DNA of 64,000 bases, from the NCBI GenBank assembly GCA_003008705.1, contig PDUO01000099.1, positions 4,043 through 68,042 on the forward strand, in the 5' to 3' direction. The stretch is from Pezicula radicicola (lineage: Eukaryota; Ascomycota; Leotiomycetes; Helotiales; Dermateaceae). Numbering within the stretch: position 1 is the stretch's first letter; each line of letters opens with the position of its first letter. Positions 21,558 through 31,088 of the stretch are shown piece by piece. The notes under the pieces were generated by a model. It was not told the origin of the DNA. It saw only the letters and a program-made list of their open reading frames with translations, and searched no databases. A program made the translations under genes and the position numbers.

Positions 21558-22901
21558 GTTTTATCGAGGGTCCGTAATCAATGATATTTCGAAAGCGAAA
21601 AGCAGAAGGCAGCGCGAGCGTTCGGAGTTTTTATTCTAAGGGATATACTTGAGACACAGCTCACGCGCCCGACGCCGTATGTCTTGCACATGCCTACTAC
21701 GAGTAAGCTTTTTATCGCGTGTTCACTTCGTACCACTCTTCATATATTTACCACCTATTTTGCAGAAACCAGGCAGCGCATCAATAATTAAAACCTTTTA
21801 ACTCCAAAACTCTCTGTGGCCTAATGCTTTAACAATAATATTAATGTGGCCAAGCTATCTATCCTTTAGCACATCGTTAACAGGGGTCCTGATACGTGTA
21901 CAATGCCAAAATTGATATTTAAGCAATGCCTGCCACGTGAGTTCTGCCGGTATTGTTTAATTGAAGTAACTCACCTGAAGGTACGAAGTAACTTACTAAT
22001 AACTCACTTGATCTGAACTGACTTGTTTTGGACTTGAGTACCTAACAGGGCGGTGAGCCTAAAGCGCTACACCATGTCGTCAAATATCAATTGATTGTAA
22101 CACATATTATTAGGACCCCTTAACAGGTGGTACATCTGTAAAAACCTACAAGCGCAGGAAATATCGTGGTACTGTAGTAATAGCTCTGAAATCTACGTCG
22201 TTTGCTATTTAGTTTCCGATGACTTTGTGTTGAAGTTCATAGTGCAGTACTAGCTAGAGCTGGTCGCTAAACTTAATTTGATTAGACTACTTTTCTATAG
22301 TAATTTTTGTTGAGTCCGGAATATGAAAGTGGCAGGGGACCTGCTAAAGTAATTCTAATTTTTGTTTTTGCTGAGGCAAAGTGCGAGGCAGACAACTTCA
22401 CTTTTTAATCAAAACCATAAGGAGGGCTGTGTAAGGACTAACAAAAATGCCATGATGGGGTTAATATTTACAACGTCAGCAGACCTTGAAGTGAGTGTAT
22501 AGTATAACTGCTGCGGCTTATTCGGTTCACCGAATATTGATAAATGTAGTCGTCGAATCGACAGCCTTACCGTACCTCTTCCCGTCTCTTCCCAGTTTCC
22601 ACTGGCTGGCTGAACAAGATCAGAAGCGGTTTAGCGACGACATCAGTAATACAACAGCATCGTGCTGTGGGGTGGCTGAGCGACAAGCGGCTGCAGGCTG
22701 CATACAGTGGCTGACAGCTGCCTACGGCTGTGACAACAACACAATTTTTACTCTTGTAGCCTTGCCATCGCAATTGTTTGGATCTTTTCATATCCACCTA
22801 TATTGTGTAGAAAATGTGAGTTTCCATGCTTACTTAGCTCTTATGCTTATACTCAATACAAGAATAAATTTATTGACGAGTTTCTGTCAGGTTATACACA
22901 G
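21558..22901. other. Intergenic between SLATT and vWA genes
   Basis: The shared divergent upstream region. A probable 5'UTR intron of the vWA gene lies near 22817-22901, bounded by gtgagt and an acceptor tacacag directly before its ATG. No other gene supported. Confidence 0.5.
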
Positions 22902-25598
22902 ATGGCGCAGGATCAAAGCTCTTCAATTTCTAATGACCAGGAGGAGAGAGCAAGCGGGAATCAAGAGGTTCATCTACCAGTGGAAACACCTCCTTCAATT
23001 CCATCAACGCACCTGAGCGAGTCTTCTCATTCGGAATCACTGGGAGATCCATCAAATTTCCGGGCTGTCATTACACCTACAAAGAATACTCCACTCTTCC
23101 GACAAAGCAAGATATCAATTGCCATAGACGTCTCCGGCAGCACATATGGAGCTTGGTTACAATCAGAAATAAATGCAGTCCGCAGCATCTGCTCCCTTTT
23201 CCCCATATCGTTACGACCAGCCATTAGAATTTTACCTTGGAGCGACATCGCCGAAAGTCCGATAGGCCTTAATGATCTCGAAGAACTTGATTCAGATGGA
23301 GGAACGGACCCAAGTGTTCTCTTGCATGATGATGCATGCCGATATGAGTTACAAAATTCCTCATTCTGGTTTCTAATGACAGACGGGGATATCCTGGAAA
23401 ACGAAGTTCGCACGTTCGCGAGCAACTTGGTAGAATATAGCCTCCACGGCCTAGCATCAGTTATTGCCATATTTGGGGAAAGGGAATCCATGCCTTCTCA
23501 ATGTAACATTTCTGTTGGACTTTCTGTTTTCGCTGTTAGCCCTCACTGTGCCTTCTTGTATACAGACGTTGAAACTGGCCACACATACATTCTGCAGACG
23601 AAAGGCTGCTTCTCTGCTTTACTGCCCAAGGGAACTAGCAATCCAACACTGAGCGCAAATACTCTTTGGACCGACCTACCTAGGACATCGTACGAAAACC
23701 TGGCTCGAGTCCCAATCCCTCCTCCGCAATCAGTCAGTAAAGATGAGGTAGTCTTGATGGACAACTCAAGAATAAATCTTTCTGCTCTGCTAGCAAATCC
23801 CAACGTCGATCCTCAAACAGCAAGTCGGATCTTGGATCACGAGGATAATATGAAAACAATTGCGTTGACAGCAAAACTTAAAGGCCAGAGCGAGCAGTTT
23901 CGAAAGTGGCTCGACAATGTGGAGAAAATCAACGTCGATATGTCAAATCCTGACAAACTGGAACGACCACATAGCGAAGACAAATCAAATCTCCTCGTAG
24001 AAGCCATGGAGAACCTCATGACTGCGGAAACCCCGAAAGAGAGTATTACTGATATGCAGAGAGAACTTAGAGAAGCCAACGCCAGAGACATGGAAGCTCT
24101 AGACTCTATGATACGCGAGTCAGAAACGTCGGCGCGTCTTCGAACGTCGAGTACAACTCACGCACGGAGAGTGTCGTCAAGTTCTTTGACTATAGCAGAG
24201 GACAATATTGGCAGCGTCGACTATATGTCTCATCTCCCTCCTCGGCGGCAGATTAGCACGCCTCTATTGCCAGGAAATAAATTGGCTTCTATACCGCAAA
24301 CACCTGGATTCGAGGTCCTCATCGAAAAGAAGTCTCTGATGAACCCAGGCTTCAGCAAGCCGGACTTCCAAAGAGACTTTCATAAGGGTCAATGTATGCT
24401 TTGTGCCAGCAGTGAGCCAGTTATGGCTCTATTATTAAGAAAGCCACCAAGGAATGGTCTGTCCTTGACAGAAAATTACCCCCCTGCGGGAAGTTTATCC
24501 CTACTTCGATATCCACTCGCTATGGGAAACTACCCAGAGACAGATATCATTTCTTCTCTGCTAGCTTGTGATCCTTGCTCGTTTCGCGTTGCTAGAAAGG
24601 GACGAATACCGTCTGGTGATGAGATCGAAGCCGCACTGCCGCTCGTGTCATACGCAAAGAATCGTCATGCGTGGTTGGAAACCATAAACTTGGCAACACA
24701 GAAGCGATTCAGCACGAAAGATCTCCCTCTAGTATTTCTAGCCATCTTGTATACAAAATTGGAGAGGCTCCTGGAAGAGGGGGATTCGAAAACGGCTGTT
24801 GCGCTACGGCCAGCTCTCAACTGGGCATGTAGCACTCTGCTTCAAGAGGTGGAAATCAGGGATCCTGTTAATATTCGAAATACTCCACTGGGTGCCGATC
24901 TTCTGAGGATCTTTCGCAACACTCTGGAAAGCCCTGATTCTGTTGAACTTTTGCAATACCCCATCGACGGTTTCATCGCTGCCAATATTGCTCTTTCCAA
25001 TTCTGTCCACAAAACGAAAATCAGTGTTTCTAAAAGAGAGCGGATTGTATTCCATCGATTTCTCTATCACCTAACAGAGCAGTTTATTAAACTTGCTGCT
25101 GAGTCCGGAGACATGGTTCGCCAGGCTACAATGATGCTCATTCTGATCTTGGATGAGAGTCCTAGGCCACAATCCCTCCTCACCTTGGAAACCCTCCGCC
25201 AATTCTCAGTCCACTTCGCGAATACACAGGAGATGATGCAGGCATTGCAGAGTCGTCTAAACTGGCGACCGAGAAAGTCCAAAGCAAAGAAACTTTCAAT
25301 CTCAGTTAAGGATCTGCTAGATACGCCGTTTCTTGACACACAATCGCTGAGAAGCTTTCGCAGGCTAGGTACCTTGTTCACCTGGATTGAGGATAAAGCG
25401 GCCCATGCTATTGCAGCTTTTTTGCACTGCCTGTATTGCATGGAAACAACAGCAACAGGCGCTCCTGAGCGTTTCGTTATGATCAGGAAGAGACCTGAAA
25501 TGAGTGAAGCGATATCAAAGCCCGAGGAGATGAGTTCAAAGAAGGTAGAGGATTTGATCAATGTATTTCCACCAATTATGCAGATGGGGGGCCAGTAG
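22902..25598 (+). CDS. Large von Willebrand factor A-domain protein with CxxC pair
   Basis: An unbroken 898-codon exon. I chose ATG 22902 (MAQDQSSSISNDQ) over one 33 codons upstream because the upstream stretch looks like an intron ending tacag just before this ATG. A vWA domain occupies about residues 65-260, with a complete MIDAS start DVSGSTYG (about 74-81) and MTDGD (about 158). The middle is acidic and Ser-rich. Further on, CMLC (about 497) and CDPC (about 555), with GNYPETDIISSLLA between them, look like a zinc-binding pair. The C-terminal 300 residues are predicted helical by composition. I know related fungal proteins of similar layout but no function. vWA domains bind partners through a metal ion, so a scaffold role in a complex is likely. 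Confidence 0.8.
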   Translation: MAQDQSSSISNDQEERASGNQEVHLPVETPPSIPSTHLSESSHSESLGDPSNFRAVITPTKNTPLFRQSKISIAIDVSGSTYGAWLQSEINAVRSICSLFPISLRPAIRILPWSDIAESPIGLNDLEELDSDGGTDPSVLLHDDACRYELQNSSFWFLMTDGDILENEVRTFASNLVEYSLHGLASVIAIFGERESMPSQCNISVGLSVFAVSPHCAFLYTDVETGHTYILQTKGCFSALLPKGTSNPTLSANTLWTDLPRTSYENLARVPIPPPQSVSKDEVVLMDNSRINLSALLANPNVDPQTASRILDHEDNMKTIALTAKLKGQSEQFRKWLDNVEKINVDMSNPDKLERPHSEDKSNLLVEAMENLMTAETPKESITDMQRELREANARDMEALDSMIRESETSARLRTSSTTHARRVSSSSLTIAEDNIGSVDYMSHLPPRRQISTPLLPGNKLASIPQTPGFEVLIEKKSLMNPGFSKPDFQRDFHKGQCMLCASSEPVMALLLRKPPRNGLSLTENYPPAGSLSLLRYPLAMGNYPETDIISSLLACDPCSFRVARKGRIPSGDEIEAALPLVSYAKNRHAWLETINLATQKRFSTKDLPLVFLAILYTKLERLLEEGDSKTAVALRPALNWACSTLLQEVEIRDPVNIRNTPLGADLLRIFRNTLESPDSVELLQYPIDGFIAANIALSNSVHKTKISVSKRERIVFHRFLYHLTEQFIKLAAESGDMVRQATMMLILILDESPRPQSLLTLETLRQFSVHFANTQEMMQALQSRLNWRPRKSKAKKLSISVKDLLDTPFLDTQSLRSFRRLGTLFTWIEDKAAHAIAAFLHCLYCMETTATGAPERFVMIRKRPEMSEAISKPEEMSSKKVEDLINVFPPIMQMGGQ

Positions 25599-25796
25599 TT
25601 TGACTATGACAAGTAAATTTTTCTTTTCCAAGGATAATGTCCCTACACAGTGGATTTCCTGCATGCAATTGACCTGGGCTTGAATATTCAGGATGTAAAA
25701 TTTGAATCTACACTTCAACAATGTATGCCAATAATAACCCTGCCAGATCATGAATAGCTCCATCTCCAACACCAAACTTGAACGATAGTGATGCCC

Positions 25797-26486
25797 TTAC
25801 CATCCCGATGGGATAGTTGTTGAGTACTCGGAATACTTACTACTCGCAGTATTAGATGTAGTATTGCTCTCAGTGCGGGTATGCGGTAGCTCGCCCGTGC
25901 CAGTTTCGGGATTACTATCGAATTCCACCCCGGACTCCAAAATCTGCAGCTGCACACGTCCCATACCGCCCAACCCAAGCTGGTACATGGGAGCTTGCGC
26001 TGGATATGTCGAATACGTCGAATACTGCGACGTCTGTGACGCATGCGAATTCGAGCTTTGCCTGGGCAGGTGGGTGTTGTAACGCGAACCAGGTTCGACG
26101 ATTACAGGCTGGTGGTACGAGAGGGTCGCCGTGGCTAGTAGCGCCGGAGTGGGTGCATTTAGTGCAGGGGCTTCGTGTGCCTTGTTGCTTTGAAGCTCAT
26201 CTGGCGAGAGAGTCCATGATGGGTCGTAGAAATGCGTGTAGGGCAGCTTGTTCGAGTCATCGTCACTGTGTATGCTAGCTGTTGAGCTTGTTTTCGTACC
26301 GTGGCTGCTCTCCGCAATGGTTGACAAGGTCGGCTTTACGGTGCTCGCTATAGAGGGAGGAGTAGGAGAGATTGAAGCATTTCCATCTGGATACGCAAAG
26401 TCGCGGACGATAATTCTGTTCGCGTCATTTTGAATTGTGGTTGTCGTCGTCGTTGTCGTTGTTTGGGCATCAGCTGTGGGAGACAT
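25797..26486 (-). CDS. Ser/Thr-rich low-complexity hypothetical protein
   Basis: 229 codons from MSPTADAQ, followed by a run of nine Thr (ACN/GTN-type codon repeat). The body is rich in Ser, Thr, Pro and Gln with Tyr-rich stretches (SQYSTYSTYPAQAPMYQLG). It contains no transmembrane segment or known domain. Just before the stop the sequence gatg-gtaagg could act as a donor, so the gene may have one more exon downstream. No function can be named. Confidence 0.5.
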   Translation of the reverse strand: MSPTADAQTTTTTTTTTIQNDANRIIVRDFAYPDGNASISPTPPSIASTVKPTLSTIAESSHGTKTSSTASIHSDDDSNKLPYTHFYDPSWTLSPDELQSNKAHEAPALNAPTPALLATATLSYHQPVIVEPGSRYNTHLPRQSSNSHASQTSQYSTYSTYPAQAPMYQLGLGGMGRVQLQILESGVEFDSNPETGTGELPHTRTESNTTSNTASSKYSEYSTTIPSGW

Positions 26487-26987
26487 CGTGCCAAGCCTCT
26501 TCGGTGGTGGTGGGTGGTTGTGGCGCTGTACAGTACTGTTAACCTGTGTCTATATCTCTTGATATCTTTTGTATCTTTTGTATTTTTTCCGTACAGAGGG
26601 ACGCGGGTTTTTGCGCCAAAGAGACAAAATGGTATTGTTTTATCTCCTTATCCTTTTTTTTCGCATGGTCATCGCAATAGTAGCAATAATTAATCTCAAT
26701 TCGCCCACCTTCAGCTGTGCAGGCACAGCCTTTTCTCAACCTGTCGCCTCCACAGCCACCACGACACGGCAGAGCAGGCTACAGGGCGACGCCTTTTCCC
26801 TCTTGTCTTTGCATTATTACAGGCAAGTTCCCCCAGAACCGGAGGTCTGCAACTTTTATCATAGCCAAGCCAGTATTATTATTGACACAAATTCGTAGTC
26901 ACCTGACCCATTGCAACTTGTTCAATTTCTATTTCGTGAACTATTATTGTTCGCGAGTTCGAGGACGAGAACGGAGGAGAGTGGACG
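26487..26987. other. Divergent intergenic region
   Basis: It separates the Ser/Thr-rich gene from the CorA-like gene. It contains T-rich tracts but no supported coding sequence. Confidence 0.5.
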
Positions 26988-28933
26988 ATGCCAAGCCCAA
27001 GTTCGTCAAAGTATCTTTCGCCTACCTCGTTATCAAGGAGCGATGAACTGCTCATGAATTGGCCTTTCAGTTTAGAGAGTTACTCCCCAGTCCTGTGCGT
27101 GTTGTGTAGCTTAGAAACACATTTCATCATACTGAACCTATTCTTAGAACTTTTGGAGATGATATTGCGACCAAGCTATCTGAATTCGAGAAGGCTCAGC
27201 TGTCCAAAGACACTGCAGTTCAATATGTTAAGTACACCACAGATCACTCAGGTGAGTAATATATGTAAAAAAGACTTACTACTTCAATGGTGCTAACGAA
27301 CATGGAAGTACATGAATCTGTCTTGACCGAAGACCTTTCAAAAAATATACACGCTGTAAGCTACGACTTCTGCATTGTAGCATTATATTGGAAAATGGGG
27401 ATCGTGCTTATACCTCCCAGAGTAGTGGCCAACATATACATGAACTATTGTGAGTAACATGGTCTTCCTTGCTAGTGAATGAGCTAATATGGTCTTTGAA
27501 GCTTCATAAACAGGTTCATCATGAGAACAGATGCACAAAATCCCCCAAAAGACATCAAAAGACTCAGGATATCGAAAATATCATTCCGGCGTCTAATATC
27601 ACACTACGAAGTCCCACCGGCATTTGTATCTTCCATGATTAGTAATAGTTTAGCATCCCTCCCATTTCAGCACCGGCATCTCTCTGTTCGAAAACGTAAA
27701 GTCATCGATTTTTTCTACATTCTGCCTGTCCGCGTAGGAATAGCATGTACAGAAAGCGCAAGAAGCCATATATTAAGCTCAGCTGGAAGTAATCAGATGG
27801 ACCCCTCACAATATCTTCATCTAAGCAACGTGAGTCAAGATATTCGGCCCTCTAAAATTGCTGTCTTTACTCAGCATGACGAAGAATCGCACCAAACAAG
27901 GACAATTTGTGTAGATTTTCAAGATGGTCGATGGAGCGATTTGGCCCAAGAGCCATTCCTCCGTACAAGAGAGGTTCTTGAACGGGCCAGTGGAGCAAAG
28001 AGGATCGAAAATCCCTTCTTTTTCCATTTGCTCTTACTTACTAGTGTCTCCGAGTGGTGGAGACGTGCATTGATGCTTTTCAATATGCAACTTATCGCCT
28101 ATGTAGGCAGTGCACTATTATCTTGTCAATATGGGGTGACTGACATTCGGTCGTAGGAAAAACAACTCCAACAACAGACATACCATCCTGATTCTGTGCC
28201 CGATGAATTTGTCAACGATACAAATAAAGCTCTACATACTATGGTAGCTCATTTGCATCGGTACAAGACGGAAACAACTCTCCTTGAAGAAATTACCCTT
28301 TGCCTCTCTACGCACTGCCAATGTTCATGTACAAATCAGACTCCTAACGAGCCACCAAACCCAATTCCTGATTTAGCGCAAGGAAGCAGTCAAAACAATA
28401 ATTCATCGAGTCAAAATTCACTACGCTCAGATTCCTGCTTCAAAAGTATAGCAGCGGAGTTCAAGTCCCTCCGTATTTTTGTCTCTGAGCTGGACAGTAA
28501 AGCCCAAACGACACTCGGTCTACTTTTTAACAATATCCGCGTAGCCAACGATAAGCTACTCGTTGCGAATGGCGACTCCATGCGCCAAATACTTGCCGCA
28601 GCAAGCGATGAAGCCCGATTGTCTCGCAAGATAGCAAAGCAATCACAGAAAATGGCCGTCGATATGAGGAGAGACAGCACATCGATGAAGACAATTGCAA
28701 TTATGACTATGTTTTTCCTGCCAGCAACATCCTTTGCTGCTGTCCTCAGCATGCCCTTCTTCTCTCAGGCTCGGTGGATGGGTGAGATCGACCGCGTCTG
28801 GTTGTGGGTTGCTCTCAGTATTCCATCGACCGTTATAGCTTTCGCTATATTCTATATGTATACACGACGGGGAGATAGGGAGATAGAAAAGGATAATGAT
28901 ATTGAGATGAACTCCATCGAAGAGCCAGCTTGA
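26988..28933 (+). CDS. CorA-like two-TM membrane protein
   Basis: Six exons: 26988-27094, 27148-27251, 27309-27355, 27421-27449, 27502-28102 and 28157-28933. The sum is 555 codons, in frame throughout. The N-terminal two-thirds is a soluble domain with RLISHYEVPPAFVSSM, typical of the fungal CorA-like family. A long helix (DSMRQILAAASDEARLSRKI) leads into TM1 (AIMTMFFLPATSFAAVLSMP) and TM2 (WLWVALSIPSTVIAFAIFYM). In true CorA Mg2+ channels TM1 ends in GxN. Here the position reads MPFF, as in many fungal relatives, so ion transport is not assured. The tail is acidic. Splice sites are canonical; the exon 3-4 junction is the least certain. Confidence 0.72.
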
Positions 28934-29344
28934 GAAACGGGGCACTATGGCAGGAGTTAACTTTCTTGGAACACATTAAGGCCTGGTTTAGAGATATGGC
29001 GCAGTCAGTTAATAGTGCCTCACTGTTTAATTAGCGACAATTACGCGAAACCAGATACATGACTACCAATGCCTGGCACCGTTGAATCTAGCATATTTCA
29101 GGAAACCACTTTCCTACAAAAGCCACAGCTCAGCTCCTAAGGAACTGGAGACGTTTATACCTTGATTGGCCAAAGCTCAACAACATGGATGGATCCGGTA
29201 TTGGACGGCGTGTCCCTTCTCCAGACTCCTGTTTAGAGAAACGGCCTACTCCGCACTTGCAGTGACTACTGGTCGCACGAAATCCAAGATGTATGCACCC
29301 ATTCCGACAGTCACCTGCGCAATGACATTGCTAATTCCATCTAC
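28934..29344. other. Intergenic
   Basis: No gene seen. It leads into a gypsy reverse-transcriptase remnant. Confidence 0.45.
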
Positions 29345-29520
29345 TATAATAAAATTGATCTAGAAAATGTATTCTATGCTATCTTCATGCACAAACAAAA
29401 CCAATGGAAAACAGCTATTCATACTGCACGGACCCACACGAACTCTTCGAGATCAACCTCCTCCCGTTCGGACTCAAGATCACCCTAGGCAAATTTCAAC
29501 CCCATTGACAAGGATAAGAC
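29345..29520 (+). pseudogene. Ty3/gypsy reverse transcriptase fragment
   Basis: The frame at 29351 gives KIDLENVFYAIFMHKQNQWK and TAIHTA. After a one-base shift near 29427 it continues HELFEINLLPFGLKITLGKF. This follows the gypsy RT pattern KxDLxxAFxxIRxxxxxxWKTAF ... YEYxVMPFGLxNAPATFQ closely. The catalytic YxDD region and the flanking domains are absent. It is a short dead fragment. Confidence 0.6.
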
Positions 29521-29871
29521 TACGTGCAAAGTTGCATCCATTGAGTACTGTAGGTTCTAATATGAAAACGGGGTTTGCACCCCGGTTGGGGAAAAAACGA
29601 ACTATTGCCAACTGACCAACGTCGCAGACGAACCCTACAGGGTAAATTACGCTTACTACAGTTTAAAAAGATATTTCCCCACCTATTATAGGTCTACACA
29701 GCAGCGAAGCTAATTTCTTTAGTGGCCGTTCCGACTGTAAGAAGAGAACAGAGACCTATAAGTCGTAGATACTCAAGGTCAAGCAACAACAGGAGTTAAC
29801 TCAATCTTTAATCCTTACTCTCAATCTCGTCTTACAAACCTTTCTTCAACACGCTATTCTTTATTGTTGCT
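29521..29871. other. Intergenic, upstream of the decayed secreted-protein gene
   Basis: No coding sequence. The stretch 29790-29871 (ctcaatcttt, cttacaaacc, ttcttcaac) looks like a fungal promoter or 5'UTR before an ATG. Confidence 0.4.
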
Positions 29872-30330
29872 ATGAAGTTCCTCGGTGCTTTCTTGGCTGC
29901 CTTGCCTTTAGCTTAACGCATCGATTCAGGCGGAGGTTTATAGAATTATCTATCGCTCGATGATTGCAAGTTATATGGTGTTATTGAAAGCACATGTGAT
30001 AAGATAGTAAACAACTGAAAGCAATACATTTTTACATAAGTTATACATTTACACAGCTGAAATAAAAACCTAATTATATTTTTTTACATTAGTAGCACTA
30101 TTGATCTAAATTGGGGGTTAGTAGCATTCAAGTACAGCGGGAAGCGTATTGTTAGCTTTATGTGTAAGTTTACTCAAATATATATATGCATTCATTACTT
30201 ATTAACTTTCATTGTTTTTAGTGGTCCCACCTGTACATGCGATTTAGAGCTCTTTGGTTATACAATCGCTCAACAATATGATGGAGATGCTTATAATGAC
30301 AAGTTTACTTATATCTTTTGTTACACTTAA
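29872..30330 (+). pseudogene. Decayed small secreted protein gene
   Basis: ATG 29872 opens a signal peptide, MKFLGAFLAALPLA, directly followed by TAA. A neighbouring frame continues LNASIQAEVYRIIYRSM, suggesting a one-base deletion. About 270 nt on, a well-formed intron (gtaagt ... ttgtttttag) is followed by a short exon reading GPTCTCDLELFGYTIAQQYD and ending FCYT-stop at 30330. The whole looks like a two- or three-exon cysteine-bearing secreted protein that has lost its frame. The joined product cannot be reconstructed reliably. Confidence 0.35.
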
Positions 30331-31088
30331 AGTGTGACGGAAGATCAATCGTGTAGTACTCTGGTCACCTGCCTAAGGATGCTGCAGAGTGCTGGCAAGG
30401 AGTAGTGATACGAGGCGAGCCATTTCCAGAGGGTATTTGATGTTCTTAAGTTGAAGGTTGTGGGTCTGTTGATGAGGGTCCGAGAACGAATTTTGAACTC
30501 TTCTTCTTTCCGTAGCTCTAGTTTTTAAAAGGGTAGGCGCGCGTAATTTTAGATGACGCTAAGAGTAAATTAACCGACAAGACCCTTAACCGATAAAGAA
30601 AAGGGGCTCGGGTTCGAAACGAGATTTGACGAGTACGAATCAGGGTCTTGCCGTAGAAACTGAAGTAAAGACACCAAAATACCTTGAGTAACTAAGTTGA
30701 TTTGAATAACTCTCCTTATTCAAATGTCTCGTTTAATGTATGTAACTCATTCATAGTGTCTTATTTTGGCCTATTTAGTGTCCTAATTTCAAATTCCTTA
30801 GCAAGAGTAGTTCTCAAATATCGCATACTGTATTTTATTTCTACAATTACAATTAAGTGCAGCCGCTTGGTTTTTCACCTCCTAATTCTTCCCGCCATAC
30901 AAAAAAATAAATGTACAATGAAAAATCAGAATAGTCGCCTAGTTGTAAGTGAGATAGTAGATACTTCCAAAGAGAAAAGAATGAACGTTGTGTGCTTCTG
31001 ACAAAATTACGGCACCAAGAGGGCTGGTTTAGAAATGATAGCCAAGGTCATACGTATTTTACAAATAAAAGGCTCGCCTTATGGGCAA
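30331..31088. other. Intergenic
   Basis: No gene. A 9-nt inverted repeat (caagaccct / agggtcttg) brackets about 55 nt near 30577-30655. A ggttcgaaac motif inside it recalls a tRNA B-box, but no tRNA folds here. Confidence 0.4.

Noticed and set aside
22495..23016. 173-codon frame overlapping the vWA gene start
   Set aside because: It overlaps the vWA coding frame and has no motif; part of it is upstream non-coding sequence.
27356..27380. 25-nt intron in the CorA-like gene
   Set aside because: Too short for splicing. A 65-nt intron 27356-27420 keeps the frame and makes the total a multiple of three.
30597..30635. tRNA-like B-box ggttcgaaac
   Set aside because: No A-box, no acceptor stem and no cloverleaf can be drawn around it.
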